NCBI GenBank assembly: GCA_021234155.1
Contig: JAJEKV010000002.1
Span: forward strand, 37,323,107 to 37,387,106
Length of the DNA: 64,000 nt
From: Isoetes taiwanensis
Taxonomy: Eukaryota > Streptophyta > Lycopodiopsida > Isoetales > Isoetaceae
Reading direction: 5' to 3'
The position numbers and the translations under genes were made by a program. Shown one piece after another: positions 20,984 to 33,022 of the stretch (within the stretch, counting starts at the first letter, position 1; the number at the start of each line of letters is the position of its first letter). The notes under the pieces were generated by a model. The model worked only from the letters and a program-made list of their open reading frames with translations. It had not been told where the DNA came from and did no database searches.

Positions 20984-23172
20984 ACATGACATGGAACTGA
21001 CAATAACAGCAATTTACTTGGAAACTAGAAAGCCCTATGAATGTATGATGACCAGGAGATAAACATGTTACATCAAAATTGGGGCATGCAGGCTAAAAGG
21101 GATAAGTGGTGATGGACAATAAAATGGCACCTCTATGGGCTTGCCAGTTTATTCCCATTTTGAGGGGGGTGTTAATCCCTTCTTGAAGACTTATTATAAA
21201 ACTATCTGGAGCATATCCTGATAAACAACCGTGAGGAAACAAGAGTGGAACCTTTACTATTTGCATGCATGTAACCATGATTGATAAACAACCGCGCCGA
21301 AACAAAGGTGCAACCTTTAACGATTGTTAAACAAGATACATGTGTGGGTACTTGCAATTTGTAAATTTATAGAATTTTATTGGGCGAGGGTGCCATGAAG
21401 AGCCCACTTAAGAAGACAAATTTTATTATCCTATCCTATTCTATTTTATGACGAACTCTCCTTTTTTATATATCATAGTGAAATTTGAATCCTCAGCTGT
21501 CAATTGATATCAGACACTACAGTTTTTGATAAATTTGAAGTTTGCTGCAAAGATTCCGATAAATTTGAATTTTGTTGCAAAGATTTGAAGTCAGGAGGCT
21601 AATTTAATCCCAATAGCCCACATGTGCCCTTCAATAGACCACCAAGTGCCCTTCAATGTACCACTACGTGCCCATCAAATGCCAATTAAAAAAAAGGGGG
21701 TACTTTTCCTATTTCCAAACTTTGAACCAAGTTTCGCCTATCCAAATCTGCATCTGAGGTTAAGTCTTGTTTTCTCATCTCTGCTTGGATGGACTTGATT
21801 ATGCTTTTGAGATCTCCTCAATGATTTCAAAATTGCGCAATATAAAAGGAAACTCCCCATGTAGAATGTATTGGTTTGCTTGGTTTGCTGGTAAGAGGTG
21901 TCACCAGCAGATTGATACACAACTCTTGACTTATCGTGAACATGCTTGAATCAGTCAAAGAATGAACCATGTTGAGCAGTAAATTTCAAGCAAAAACTCC
22001 AACGGTCCCCACATTCATCTGCAACAATAATAAATCATTATAGACCATCGAACAAAACATGCAGGAGTGAATTGGCTTCACTAGAGAGGACTTTTATTTA
22101 CCTGTACACAAGTCTTGATCTCCTTAAAAGCAGAAAAGAAAACTGCCATTGATAGTATTAGATGGTGCTCCAACCACAAATAACCTGACAATGGGAATGC
22201 ATATGAATCGCATGAAATAATAGCAAGTAGTAGCATACAACCAGTGGTGCCACTGCTCATTTTGTACTCGTCCTCTTAAACATGAACCTATTCGCAGCCA
22301 TTCTAAAAACATTGCATATTGACTACTTCCTTGATCAACAGGATTTTCCTGACATTTTAACAAAGTTAGTTCTCTTGGACCCTTTTACACATGCTGCACT
22401 CATTATTTACACGCAAAGATGTTAAGTCAGATATGCATTGTTGCACCTTAAGAATAAAATCCTTCTCCTCTAGAGGACGGCTGCTTCTTAAACCGATTCC
22501 ACAGGCTTAAAAATAATGTACAAACACACAAGCTAAAGATTAAAAGGGAGAAAGCAATGCTTACATTGCAGCAATTGTAAAATAGTTGTTATATCAAGCT
22601 CTTGCAATGACTTGAAAGATTCCCCAACAGATTATAAATTAGACCACTGTATCACAGAATATCAGTATGTTCAGAAGCCTTTGACATCTATTCAATTCGA
22701 AGTCCATTTTCTTTCAGTCAAGGGAAAAATTGAATTACGTAGAGAGGACCACCATTCTTTGATCAAGAAATATTAGAGTTGAAAGGCATAGGATGGAATA
22801 ATACCTCGTAATGAGGTCGGAGGTAAAAAGAGAAGATACAAGTAATGCCAAATTTCTAACCACCAACTTGTCCTCCTTTTATTTAATTTTCTGCAGGAGA
22901 AGAATAATATTGGCTTACGCAGTCATGGAATGTTCATTTATGTAATGCCCATGTTACAGTAATTTTCAGGGATCACATACATTGAAAAATACTGTAAAGG
23001 TGAAGTCAACATCATTTGAATTTGCTATACTATTTATTCTTCGATTGTATACTACCTGCAGGAATCCTTCGATTAATAGTAGTTGGTAGGTTGCCATTAA
23101 ACTTTGTATTTAGGAATAGAGAAGGCAGAAACAAATTCCTATTGCAGGTGAGGACACAACGTAGCTAAGTAC
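20984..23172. other. No recognisable gene
   Basis: AT-rich sequence with short open frames only. TTTGAATTTTGTTGCAAAGATT-like text repeats once near 21540-21590. A possible minus-strand splice donor (ACAG|GTAAAT) near 22100 may belong to the ankyrin gene further right, but the exon cannot be read. Confidence 0.4.
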
Positions 23173-23300
23173 CTTATTTCTAGCATTTATGTCGGCACCC
23201 CATTTCTTAATGATGTCAATTCTTTGACTCTGCACTGTGATATGACGTGGAGTCCATCCTTCCTCAAGGCCGATGAAATTTCCAGTTAATATGGCATGGC
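23173..23300 (-). pseudogene. Ankyrin-repeat exon D
   Basis: On the minus strand the acceptor TTCTTCCCAG is followed by an exon reading GHAILTGNFIGLEEGWTPRHI, then VQSQRIDIIKKWGADINARNK, and closing at a GT donor. TPRHI and GADINARNK are the alpha-turn and loop signatures of an ankyrin repeat (consensus TPLHxA and GADVNAxD). The repeat is somewhat shortened. Its start phase fits the end of exon C. Ankyrin repeats bind proteins; the host protein cannot be named. Confidence 0.6.
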
Positions 23301-23825
23301 CTGGGAAGAATCATCCAAGACAAATTGCAACATATATTGTCAGTAGAATTGAGGGAAAATTTCAATAACTTTTGTAAGGAAAACACTAATCAAAGTGCAT
23401 ATACTTATACTAAAGCTACCATCTCTTCATGTGTTATTGATGGCAAATTCAAACATATAATAGAACACCTGGATGATCCTACCATATCTGATTTGATTAC
23501 ATTGTTACTTTCTTTGGCACATCTGATGTTATGTGTCTTATAGAAGATAAGCGCAGCCAGTTACTCTTCCTTGCACAGAAAAGGATTTGCAAAGGCTATT
23601 GTCAGGCATGGGCATCATGGAGAAGCCAGGACTGAGGCTAGGAAATAGTTATCCTTGAGAGGGAAGCACTCCATTCTTGAATGCCCATTGTGCTGCCTTT
23701 CAAAACTCATGCATGATGATTAACTCTTCATGAAAGCATTGATTGCAGTTATATGAAAGCTTATAAAGCAACAGACTGATCACATTTCTGGTGATGAGCT
23801 TTCTTGCAATTTTTTTACCACCTAC

Positions 23826-23877
23826 CAGCTTTGAGAGCACGGTTGTGCTGGCCTGACAGTTCATAAACTTCTTCATA
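23826..23877 (-). pseudogene. Exon C of the ankyrin-type gene
   Basis: A minus-strand exon between CAG and GTAGGT reads YEEVYELSGQHNRALKA and joins exon D in phase (GCT G|GC). It has no clear domain by itself; the assignment rests on phase and proximity. Confidence 0.4.
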
Positions 23878-23946
23878 CTGGATTGTGTTAATTAGTGTTA
23901 AACTGGCTTTCTGTAACTGAATGTTGGACTTTCAAGCAAACCTTAC

Positions 23947-24033
23947 CTTATTTTTGACCAACACATCTGCTCCACCGGCAGGATCTTCCTTTCCATTTAA
24001 TATTGCTCAATCCAATGTAGTAAATTCAACAAT
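23947..24033 (-). pseudogene. Ankyrin-repeat exon B, with internal stop
   Basis: A minus-strand exon between TTTTCCCCAG and GTAAGG ends in GGADVLVKNK, the loop end of an ankyrin repeat. An in-frame TGA sits eight codons after the acceptor, so the gene is probably broken here. Confidence 0.45.
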
Positions 24034-24220
24034 CTGGGGAAAATCTGGGAAACAATGGTATTGGCCTGAAAATACCAGGTACAATGCATAAGGAATGTGC
24101 TGACACTAAATGGAATGTGTTTTGCAAAGAAAAAGCATCCGATGCTACATGGACCAGAGAATATTGCAAATACAATGCTAAAATCATCAAAATTTGCATG
24201 AATCAAAATTGTAGAGTTAC

Positions 24221-24344
24221 CTGAGGCAATGCACGGAAATTCATGAGGGCCTGTCAGGAAGACGGAGCTGCCTGAAGGACGCGATACACGAACGAAATAT
24301 GGTCGCAATGAACCAAAACGAAGAGCAGACGAAACAAAGGACAC
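24221..24344 (-). pseudogene. Possible first exon A of the ankyrin-type gene
   Basis: A minus-strand open stretch ends FPCIASG at a GTAACT donor. No domain is visible and the start is uncertain. Confidence 0.3.
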
Positions 24345-25391
24345 AATGGGCGGCTAAAAAGCGGGCGGATAATGGGTGCCGTGATACAATTCGTATTATA
24401 TATTAGGCGATTCGTATTATATATTAGCGTCATAATTTGGCTGGATTGCGCAACGAAGGGAGAAGGATGGTCCGAGGTTGTGGGGAAAACTAAATAGGTG
24501 GTAAGTATTCTGGCATCTATTTGGTTTTCCCCATGGCCTAGGGCCATCTTAGTATCATCCCCAACCTCTGGATTAACCTAAAAGCGAGTTGTTCTTTCTT
24601 CTCAAAAGCCAACTTGTGAGGAAAAGAAGAAAGAGCAATTGGTTTTTAAGTGATAATTGCTCCAGTAATTACATTGAACTATGGCAGATTCTTCATATAA
24701 CAAAAAAAAAATCCCAAAAGAAGCTCTATAGGAATCTAGGTTCGTTTCTATTCCTTCCATTCCTTCCTTTTCCTGCCTTCATATTCTTGCAGGCAACTTC
24801 ATCTTATTTTTGTTCTTTCAATTTCTATGTAGACTTCAATTTCTTTGTTATGAGTTTCTATATCCTTAGTAAAGAATTCTACATCTACTTTTGGTGCATG
24901 CTCTAACTAGGTTTTAAGCATGTCAAGGATGAAAACTATATTGTTCATCTGTGTTATTGTGTCTGTGTTATTGTATTAGATGTAAAACGGCTTTTACCGT
25001 TTCTCTTGGTATGTAGTTCTAGAGCACAATTTGAGGCATGGCTTGAGCTACTATGGCACAACCAAAGTATCACGAAGGCATGCTAATAAAACAATAGAAA
25101 TTTAAGGTATAACTTCAAGTGCAAAGAAATACGTAGTACGTAATGTGAAATATGCTAATGCTTTTCACTTCCAAAATGTTTTGTGAAAGAAGCATGGTGA
25201 GAAGTATATCTCTTTATCATGTGAATATTAATTTTTAATATCTTGTATCTAGAGTTTGAGAAGTTTTAAGCAGACTATTGTCTTATTTGTTTAATGACAT
25301 TGATAAATTTGTGCCAAGATCAAGGTGGCATTTATGGTTGTATTTGACCTCTTCATTTGTTCCCTTATTTATAAGGAGCTTTCTAAAATAA
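24345..25391. other. No recognisable gene
   Basis: It contains a short tandem repeat (ATTCGTATTATATATTAG twice, about 24390-24425). A Phe-rich plus-strand open frame at 24589-24906 has the look of translated AT-rich DNA. Nothing else supportable. Confidence 0.4.
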
Positions 25392-25430
25392 CTAGAAACT
25401 GGTGCTCGGCGATGCCGGGAATAAGAATGG
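25392..25430 (-). mobile_element. Helitron 3' terminus, minus strand
   Basis: Read on the minus strand the sequence is CCCGGCATCGCCGAG, a hairpin, then about ten bases, then CTAG followed by T. This is the structure of a Helitron 3' end and resembles the two termini at 50877-50904 and 54925-54955. The element body would extend to higher coordinates. I could not find its 5' TC end, so its length is unknown. Confidence 0.6.
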
Positions 25431-25713
25431 ACTTTTATTTATGTGAATTTCACTCAAGTGAGCCCATGTGCAGCATAACATCAAATAAACAACATTGAAA
25501 GTAAAATAGAGCTCCTAAACATTGTCACCTTGAAATCTATGCATTTTTAGTTCATATAAGGGTACCTTCAGACCATGGGTTAAATATGCTATGTTAAGAA
25601 AATTTAATTTAACAATCAACACACATGCTTTTTGTTAAGGAAATTGTTAAAAAGGAGGGGTTAATTTATAACGATTTGTTAGGGCTAAATTAAGGCTTTA
25701 ACCGGATTTCACA

Positions 25714-27561
25714 TTGCATAGACTTATGTTAAACATTAACAATTCGTTAACAATCTTCCAATTTGTGGACGAAATTTTAATCGATGCCCCTACCGCTGGT
25801 TTAGTGCTGTTACGGCGGCTCCATCGACACTCCATTGTCGCTCCATCACCAATCGACAAAGCTTTCTCTGGTATGCTTACCATTTTATGCATTCAGTTGA
25901 ATTAGCGAAGTCCCATAACCAGCATTTATTCGTTTTTCTTCCTGCCTGATTCCTCATGTTTTTTGTTTATGCAAAGGAGTTCTTCTTCCTTGCACGCATT
26001 GTCGCTACCAGATAATCGATACCAGACAATCGGGTATTTTTTCTCATCGACTTTTGTTGATTCGTGGGCTGTGTGTGTCTATATAATCTTGGGTTGTCTA
26101 CAGGATCTTTGTTTCTACGGAATCTTGGGTTGTCTACAGAATTTTTGTTTCTACAGATTCTTTGTTTCCTTGTTTCTCTATCTTTTATAGTGTTCTTTCT
26201 GTCTATTTATCTTTTGCATCAGTCGCTAATTGTTGCCGCTTAATTTATCCTTCATCAGGCGTGCTAGACGCTGATAGCTTCAAATCATATGGGCTGGACG
26301 CATACAAGCTTTGCCTTCCAAACCCTGAGGTGAGCATTTTCTGTTCCTTATCTTCACATGCATATTCTTATAGATGGGATTTAATTGTCAACTTCAGCTC
26401 TGGAAAATTTGTACTTGCTTTATCTGCACAGTGTAGACGTCCCATTTGTGAAAAGTGATTCTAAAGATAACTTTCTTTTGTATTATTGTACTGCTATATT
26501 ATGATATCAAAACTATGCAGGGTACGAAAGCAAAGAAAGTTAAATAGTCTGTGAATCTCCACTCGCAGGTCTTGCAACACAAATATGCATGAGGTACACA
26601 ACTGGATGACTTAACATGAGCTTACATAAAGCCTTTTTTATAATGTACAGAATGAATGAACGAATGCTAGATATTGTACAGAGAATTAGTGCATGTTAGA
26701 TATTTTTTGAGTGCTCTTTTCACTTAGGCTGATTAGATGAATCATCACATAGGTCTGTACCTTGGTTTAGGTATAGGTATAGATACAGCTTCTGGGCTCA
26801 ATTGGACTTGGTGTTCAATTCATAGATAGAGTCAGTCACTTTCCATGTTCTCTGTGTCTGTCAGTACCGGCATTGCCCGACCCCTTAGTTGCTTTAGAGG
26901 TAGGATAAGCTTGCACCATTTTCAGATGCAGCCAAAGATACTACTTGCATGGTTTTGCCATGAAATATTAATATTATTTGTAGTTCTACGGTCACTGATA
27001 GAGAGAAAAATGCCATGTTTCATTTTATGCATTATCACATGATCAAACCCAATTGCCCAGACTGTTTATGGAGGTATACACAAGGTGAGACATGATAGGT
27101 TCGATACCCCCTTGCTTTATCCAACATTTGCAAGAGCAACGGGAGAGCCCATGCATGATGAGGTAATGTTTTACAGCAACTATGTTACCAAAAGTATTCT
27201 TTTCTATTCTCAAGGAGAAATTGTAGTCAGGTAAGGTGATTATTTTCCCTGTCATTATACATGAAATTGCATCTATATCAAGTGAAGTACTTTAGGTTGG
27301 AAGAGATCCTTACAGTTATGGGTTGTGTTCTAAAACTTTGATAGATTCCTTTGACACATGTTCACACTTTGTTTGCATGTAGAGCTTCACGAATCTTTCT
27401 GTCATCAATTGCATGCACCCCATTTTTACTATTATTCTCAATGATCCATCCCTTGCCACAAAGTTTGCATCTCAGATCGCAGCTAGAAACCCTGTTCAGC
27501 GAACTCAGACATCCACCCATTCTTTCGAAATAATACAATTTGGACCCAACATTGCTTTCTG
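25714..27561 (+). pseudogene. Four phase-consistent exons of an unrecognised gene
   Basis: Candidate exons are 25714-25870, 26259-26329, 27061-27162 and 27383-27561. Each is bordered by AG and GT, and the joins keep frame: G|GC after the first, codon boundaries after the second and third. Readable pieces are FVDEILIDAPTAGLVLLRR, VLDADSFKSYGLDAYKL, TVYGGIHKVRHDRFDTPLLY, FARATGEPMHDE and LNDPSLATKFASQIAARN, ending at TGA 27559-27561. The frame uses amino acids like real protein, but I do not recognise the family and no complete start is visible. It lies right of an isolated Helitron 3' end, so it could be captured host sequence with introns kept. Confidence 0.4.
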
Positions 27562-28321
27562 AATACACGATCTAACAAATTTGCTGATTTCATATATATT
27601 TTGCTCTATTGGAATCCTGCATGTTATTTAGCTCCTTCATTTCAGTCTTAACACTAGCAAGAGTCTTTGAGATGAGAAGATTGTATAAAATTGTTTGACA
27701 TTTTCTTTTTTTTAGCAGATAGACAGAAAGGAAGACATAATCTACAGGTTCACATGCAATTGCCAGACACCAAACATCACTTGCATGAACAATCACTGCT
27801 GCAAAAACAATAGCCTCCGTGTTCCAACAATATGGACCCAGCCAACAATTACCTAATTACCTGCAAAGGTCTGCCTTCTACTGTATCATGTCAGATTCAG
27901 CATGTCTCTCTTTGCTCAACCCAAATTGTGTAGACTAATGATGATTGTCTGTCTGTTGCCACGGCTCATTCATTTAGCTATGAAGCAAAGCTCTTCGTGC
28001 ATAATAGATTCAGGCATCATGATGACATTTTAGATAAAACCATCATTCGTTTAAATTGTATTTATGTCTGTTCCAAAAGCACGCCACTTTTGCATACCCT
28101 TTTTTCAATATAGTGTTGTGTTGTGTGACATGCTGTTTTGCATTGTTGCAAATTTTTGCATTATAGTAGTGGGTGGTTTAACATTTTCTTGTTTTAGTGA
28201 GAAGAATGTGGTGTTTGATTGACATTTGTAGATAACAACACATCAATATACACAGAACACTTTTTACATTGTATTCACTTGATATGAAGATTACATCATG
28301 GAGGGACTAGTCCTTTCTTTG
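27562..28321. other. No recognisable gene
   Basis: AT-rich spacer between the exon-like fragments and the ParB/FCP1 pseudogene. I see only short open frames and T-runs. Confidence 0.4.
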
Positions 28322-28919
28322 TCAAATAACTCTCAAGATAGTCTGATCTAGTTCTGGATGCGTTTTGACAACATCTGATACTGTTTTACCAGCAGCCAAG
28401 CCACTCATGATGGACATGAATAGTACTAGAAACTCATCTGTTGAGTAATCTTGTGGAGTATAAGTTGGTGGATTTAGAGTCTGACCTTGATTATAAAAGC
28501 ACTTAAGAGCATCATCATCTACTATTATGATGTCCTCTTTCTTTTGAATGCCAAGCTGATCCATCATAGTACCAAGATGTTTCACGAAGACTGGTTTGCC
28601 ATCCGGATCTCTTGGATGTGGAAACTTTATACACTTACTTTGGTCCCAAATCGTCACAAAGTCTTGATTCATGCCTGGTAACACCCTAAGTACTTCATCA
28701 ACATTTCTGCATTCCATTGAGGACCAGATGGCAACTCGAAACAATCTGAACGCCTCATTCATCATATCTTCTAAGTGTGGACGAGGATAGATCCACTTAG
28801 TATTCGATTCTAGAGGGACTTGCTCGAAGTCATCCCTGTTAATAAGCTTCTTAGGAAACGTTTTACACAGGACACCATTCAGATCGAAGACAATGATTTT
28901 GTCACAAGCAGGTGGGGCC
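28322..28919 (-). CDS. Exon 4: FCP1/NIF-like HAD phosphatase domain
   Basis: After the acceptor GTGGTTCAG the exon reads APPACDKIIVFDLNGVLCKTF. This is the HAD motif I of the plant FCP1-homology group, in which the usual DxDxT is DLNGV: the nucleophile Asp is kept, the second Asp and the Thr are changed. Further along are YPRPHLEDMM, VAIWSSMECRNVDEVL (motif II region), IWDQSKC, VKHLGTM and IIIVDDDALKC (motif III/IV acidic pair). About 200 residues, with stop TGA. The changed motif I makes normal phosphatase activity doubtful, but related plant proteins share the DLNG form. Confident as to family, not activity. Confidence 0.8.
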
Positions 28920-29028
28920 CTGAACCACGAAAAACAAAGAGTTAGCCATGCAAAAGTGGTCTGCAATACACGCCAAGCGCATTTTGCCCGTCACAAGTAA
29001 TCTACATATTGCGCCAGGCGTGAATTAC
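28920..29028 (-). other. Intron 3 (109 bp) with two palindromes
   Basis: The donor is AAAG|GTAATTCACGCC and the acceptor CGTGGTTCAG. One palindrome (29006-29027) starts immediately inside the 5' splice site. A second (28965-28984) lies mid-intron, so about 40 percent of this short intron is palindrome sequence. Confidence 0.75.
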
Positions 29029-30992
29029 CTTTCATCATCGCCGTCATCCCCAGCAGTCGTAGCGTCTACTTCACTCCCCGGATGCTTACTGCCAGAAGCA
29101 TCAACTCCACAGTTTAGTTCGGACACCTCCTCTTCTATGAAAGCTACCACAGGTTTGATTCCTAACCTCAGTGGTTGCACTTGAGCTTGTATGATCTTCC
29201 TGGCTAGTATCAGGAGCTACCGTAGTCGTACCCCCAAGCTGGACATTACCAGTTGCAATATTATCAAGCATGGAGTCCATATTTTTCTCCATGATCTCAC
29301 GTTCTCGCGCTAGCATTGCGGCCTTCTCCTCGGGGGTTGCATTGTTTTTTGAACATTCTGGAGTTGCACTTGGAGGCTTTTGTGAACTAGTAGTCTGCTT
29401 CTGCCCCTGATAAGATACCAAAGCCAACGAGTTTTTATCTTTGACAGGAACCCAATCAGCCGTGGCTAGTACCTTTTCGAAAAACACTTCAAGGAAATCC
29501 CTGGAGTGGTCATCGTTGACAAAACTTAAACATCTTCTTGATGTCTTCAGGGCTTCTCTACCAATATACCCTCCAACATGTAATTCACAGCAAGTGGTAT
29601 CAAGTGGTGCAAATGCCTCAACAAGATAGCTTGCCAGATTGCAAATCCATGTTTATTCAAGGGCCCCTTTTCTTTTGTCAGCAATTCCAGAGTGATGTCT
29701 TTCCGGTAGAGATTAGAAACATCAAATTCCTCGCTTTCATTCGCTTCATCCTCATCATCTGCTTTGTAGAAGACATTTTTCAAGTTGGGTTCATCCAAAA
29801 GAAAACACTGCCATGCACCTTTAACTGATGCCCCTTTGCTCTTAGCTACCTCATAGTCGTCATCTGACATAAGGGATATCATTATGAAGATTATACAAGC
29901 GCTTTTAAACTGCATCCTCAAATCAGTATCCTTTGTCTCAAAGAGAAGAGAACCTTCCCTAACGACCTTTAGATATTCCAAATCGTATGAAGCCACCAAA
30001 ACATGCATATGAGGCTCTCCTGGGGGGCATATAATGACAATAGTAAAGAGCTTCTCAGTTGTTAAGCCTATGCAACTAGTAAAAAAACTGTTGTACTCTT
30101 TTTGAGTCATCCCCTTCTCTCCTTTTACAGTCCTGCTATCCAATACAAACAGAGAAATATTACGAGGGCCTATTGTTGTATCGGGTAGGAGACCTTTATA
30201 GCCAGTAGAGACCAGGTATTGGAGTGCAGGTAAGTCACCACCAACATCTTTCAGGACGGCAACCTTTCTTCTCAGCTCAGCCATCACCTCATCTGATAGT
30301 TTTGTGTTGTGCTGTTGGTTCTTTGATTTCCTGTTTTGCAGAAATTCCTTCGACCAGAAGACGTATTTCTTGATGTCATCAACAGACACGCCATACTTGT
30401 CTAGCAGGCCGAGTTCAGACAATGTTACATCCCAGATAGCTTCTGAAATTCTTCACCAACTACTACCTTCATAACTGGCATGTTCTTTATATGAGTGCAA
30501 CAATCAATGAAGGACATTTTGTCCTTCACTGAAGAAGCCTTCTTGTATAAAACTTCTTTGTTTATGCATTGATTTAACAACCAAATAATTTCATCATCTT
30601 GAAGGCCCTGTACTTTCCTCATTTCAGTAGTCTTCAAATCAAATATTGAAGTATCTTGAGGAGGCACTCTCCCCATTGTGTCTGTGAGCTGTTTCTGAGC
30701 ATAAGCATCCCAGAACTCGTTCCACTTCATCCAGACTTCGTCCTTAGCGAAGACGATCTTGTAGGCATCTGTAGGACCTCTGGAAGCTGATTCAGACGTC
30801 TCGCCTGCTTCCTCCCCAGTTTTTTTTCCTGTTTTTTTTTTCCTTGGTTTCTTATCTTGGATGATAGTCGGAGCCAAGGTCTTTTCCAATGCCTTAAACT
30901 CCTCAGACTTCGTTCCTCCCTATTTTGTTTGCAGCGGTCTTCCATATTCTATCCATTGCTGGCGGGCATGATGGAGTTGTTCCACGTAAGGG
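29029..30992 (-). pseudogene. Exon 3: central region of the ParB/FCP1 gene, frameshifted
   Basis: After the acceptor TTCGTGCAG come several readable segments in different frames. These are a Lys-rich linker (KKPRKKKTGKK), then WMKWNEFWDAYAQKQL, then a 291-residue stretch with LLDKYGVSVDDIKKYVFW and ISLFVLDSRTV and FTIVIICPPGEPHMHV. Next come EDIKKMF and VNDDHSRDFLEVFFEKV, and finally an acidic Thr/Ser-rich linker to the donor at 29029. The central part has the hydrophobic pattern of a folded domain, but I do not recognise it. A degenerate DNA methylase-like fold is only a guess. The frameshifts leave the reading sense intact on both sides, so decay is recent or the errors are technical. Confidence 0.6.
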
Positions 30993-31338
30993 CTGCACGA
31001 ATAAGGAAATCATGTCAACCAATATGAGCAGGGCATACAAAAATGAACCGTTTTTTAGATCAAGCAAACAGGATAATCAGGAAACGACAAAGCCAGGCGT
31101 GCCAATTCGCGCCTGGCGTGTATTCATGCTAGCAATTCGCTGCCAGCTGAATACAAGCCAGAAGCAATTTGAACAGATAGTACATTGCCAATTCACGCCT
31201 GGCGTGTATTCATCCGCGAATTGTCAGCATCGATACACGCCCGGCGTGAATTGACACGCCTGGACACACGCTGGACCTAGTCTACTACTGTTATTCCTAC
31301 TTGATATATCTAACTAAAAGGCCACCTAATATACTAAC
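30993..31338 (-). other. Intron 2 (346 bp) with at least four palindromes
   Basis: The donor is AAAAG|GTTAGT and the acceptor CGTGCAG. Copies of the palindrome are at 31104-31124, 31190-31210 and 31232-31252, a degenerate one at 31134-31154, and half copies at 31091-31101 and 31254-31265. They fill the middle third of the intron. Confidence 0.75.
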
Positions 31339-32512
31339 CTTTTATAAAGAAAGACTTCGCCCATTTCATTCAATGTTGCACTAATCTCTGCCAGGTCCTC
31401 CGCAGGGGTATGGGGGCTTAGAAACCGACACCTCCTGTGGTTGTAATGTAGCAGCTACATGGTTTGTCCTATTTGTTTAGCCTGGTTGGATAGGGATCGT
31501 TGTGCCTCAATAGAATGCTGTCCGTCAATAATAAGGAAGCATACATTAGGGTTCTCCACTGTAAGTTCCTCTAGTGTTGTCAACTGGAGTGGAGCATCCT
31601 TTTTCCTATCCCAAGGAAGCACGTCTGCTGGCATAGGAACTTGGTCTGGATTCCTCACCATCGCCCTCAAGATTTCTCTAGGATGCTCAAGGTCATACCT
31701 CCTGCTAACAATACTTGACTTATGTGATCTCACCAGACGGTCAACATGGATGGGATGTGTAAAAGGTTGGCCAAGTGGGTAGTTGTCTGCATACTTGACT
31801 AGCCTACTCATTGCCTCCAGCTGCGATTTCTTTTCGGAGTCATTTTCTGCCAAAATGCCATCAATTGTTGCAGCTGGGATGTCCTTTCCTAAGTCCAGCA
31901 ATCTTCGTACATCCCTGATATCATTTTAATGCTTCAACTCTTTCAGGTAGTAACCTGGAGAAGGTCCTCGCAAAGCTCTCCTCACTGCAGACACCCCTTC
32001 ACTTATAGACACTGGAGTGAGAGCAGTATTTTGAGGCCATCCATCTTTGAAACATGACTCAGCACTCATGTCCTTCTTCATCAGACCATCTTTGAAAGCA
32101 GTTGCCCTGGCATGTGTAAATCTGACGAGATCTTTCTTGTGGTTCTTCACAACCGCCACTAGGAGTTGACAACATATGTCATCCTGCTCCTCACAAGTGA
32201 TAAGAATACCTTGTTTCTTCATAAGCTTGGTCTCTTTCTTCCTGGAGCGTAACACAAGATCCACCTTACCATTTGTTTTGCCTACATCAACATACCACTC
32301 TGCACTGTCATCCATCTTCTCCTCGGGGCATGGAGGATCTGTGTCTGCTCTGATAATGGATCCGCTATCATCCATCAACAATGCATAGGATACTGCGTCC
32401 TCATTAGGCTTTCCCTTCTTCTGTGAGCTTGAGGTCGCTGGAGTATCTTCCAAACCTCTTGCTTTCTTAGGAGGAGGTGTAGCAATTACCAATCGGTTTT
32501 GTCTCTTCTCCC
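31339..32512 (-). pseudogene. Exon 2: ParB-like domain, two in-frame stops
   Basis: After the acceptor CTCATTTGTAG the frame reads GEKRQNRLVIATPPPKKARG, in phase with exon 1. It runs on through WYVDVGKTNGKVDLVL and VRRALRGPSPGYYLKELKH to a TAA. It continues in the same frame through LLDLGKDIPAATIDG, HPIHVDRLV, PADVLPWDRKK and FLIIDGQHSIEAQRSL, where DGQHSIEAQ corresponds to the ParB/Srx-type DGxHR motif. A TAG then follows GQTM, and the frame again continues to the donor after EVFLYK. The family uses this fold for nucleotide binding or DNA cleavage; here the usual Arg of DGxHR is Ser. Confidence 0.65.
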
Positions 32513-33022
32513 CTACAAATGAGGGTGCAATACACGCTTAGCGTGATTTCGAGTGGTCATCCATTCCGGCCAGGCTAAACTACATAATGGCATACAGTCG
32601 CCAATTACAGACACACTCAAAAGGCGTGACACTTACAGAAAGGCCGAACAGTCACTCGAAGGCAGGCCAATTAAACACAGTCCTACTAGTTTACACACAG
32701 GTGGACAAATTATAGACAGAACAGTTAATCACGAGCAAGACAATTTTAACACAAGAAGGACATTAATTATGCAAATGCTGCTTTAAGTCACTGCTATAAA
32801 ATTAATAGACAGGAGTATGAGCAGCTATAGAAATGATAGACAGGAGTATGAGCAGCGATAGAAATGATAGACAGGAGTATGAGCAGCTATAGAAATTTAA
32901 GTCACTGCTACAGAAATAATAGACAGGAGTTTAGGCAGAAGATTTATTGACAGTAAAAACAGAGCAAACACTACATAATAATCAGAGCAACGAACAGAAG
33001 CCTAACACTGAACAATACTGAC
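32513..33022 (-). other. Intron 1 (510 bp), one palindrome and a 31-bp tandem repeat
   Basis: The donor is CAAG|GTCAGT and the acceptor CATTTGTAG. A palindrome (32529-32549) lies close to the acceptor. A tandem repeat of about 31 bp (GATAGACAGGAGTATGAGCA...) occurs three times plus a partial at about 32805-32940. Confidence 0.7.

Noticed and set aside
24589-24906. Phe-rich 105-residue plus-strand open frame as a membrane protein
   Set aside because: The composition is what T-rich DNA gives by chance, and there is no supporting signal.
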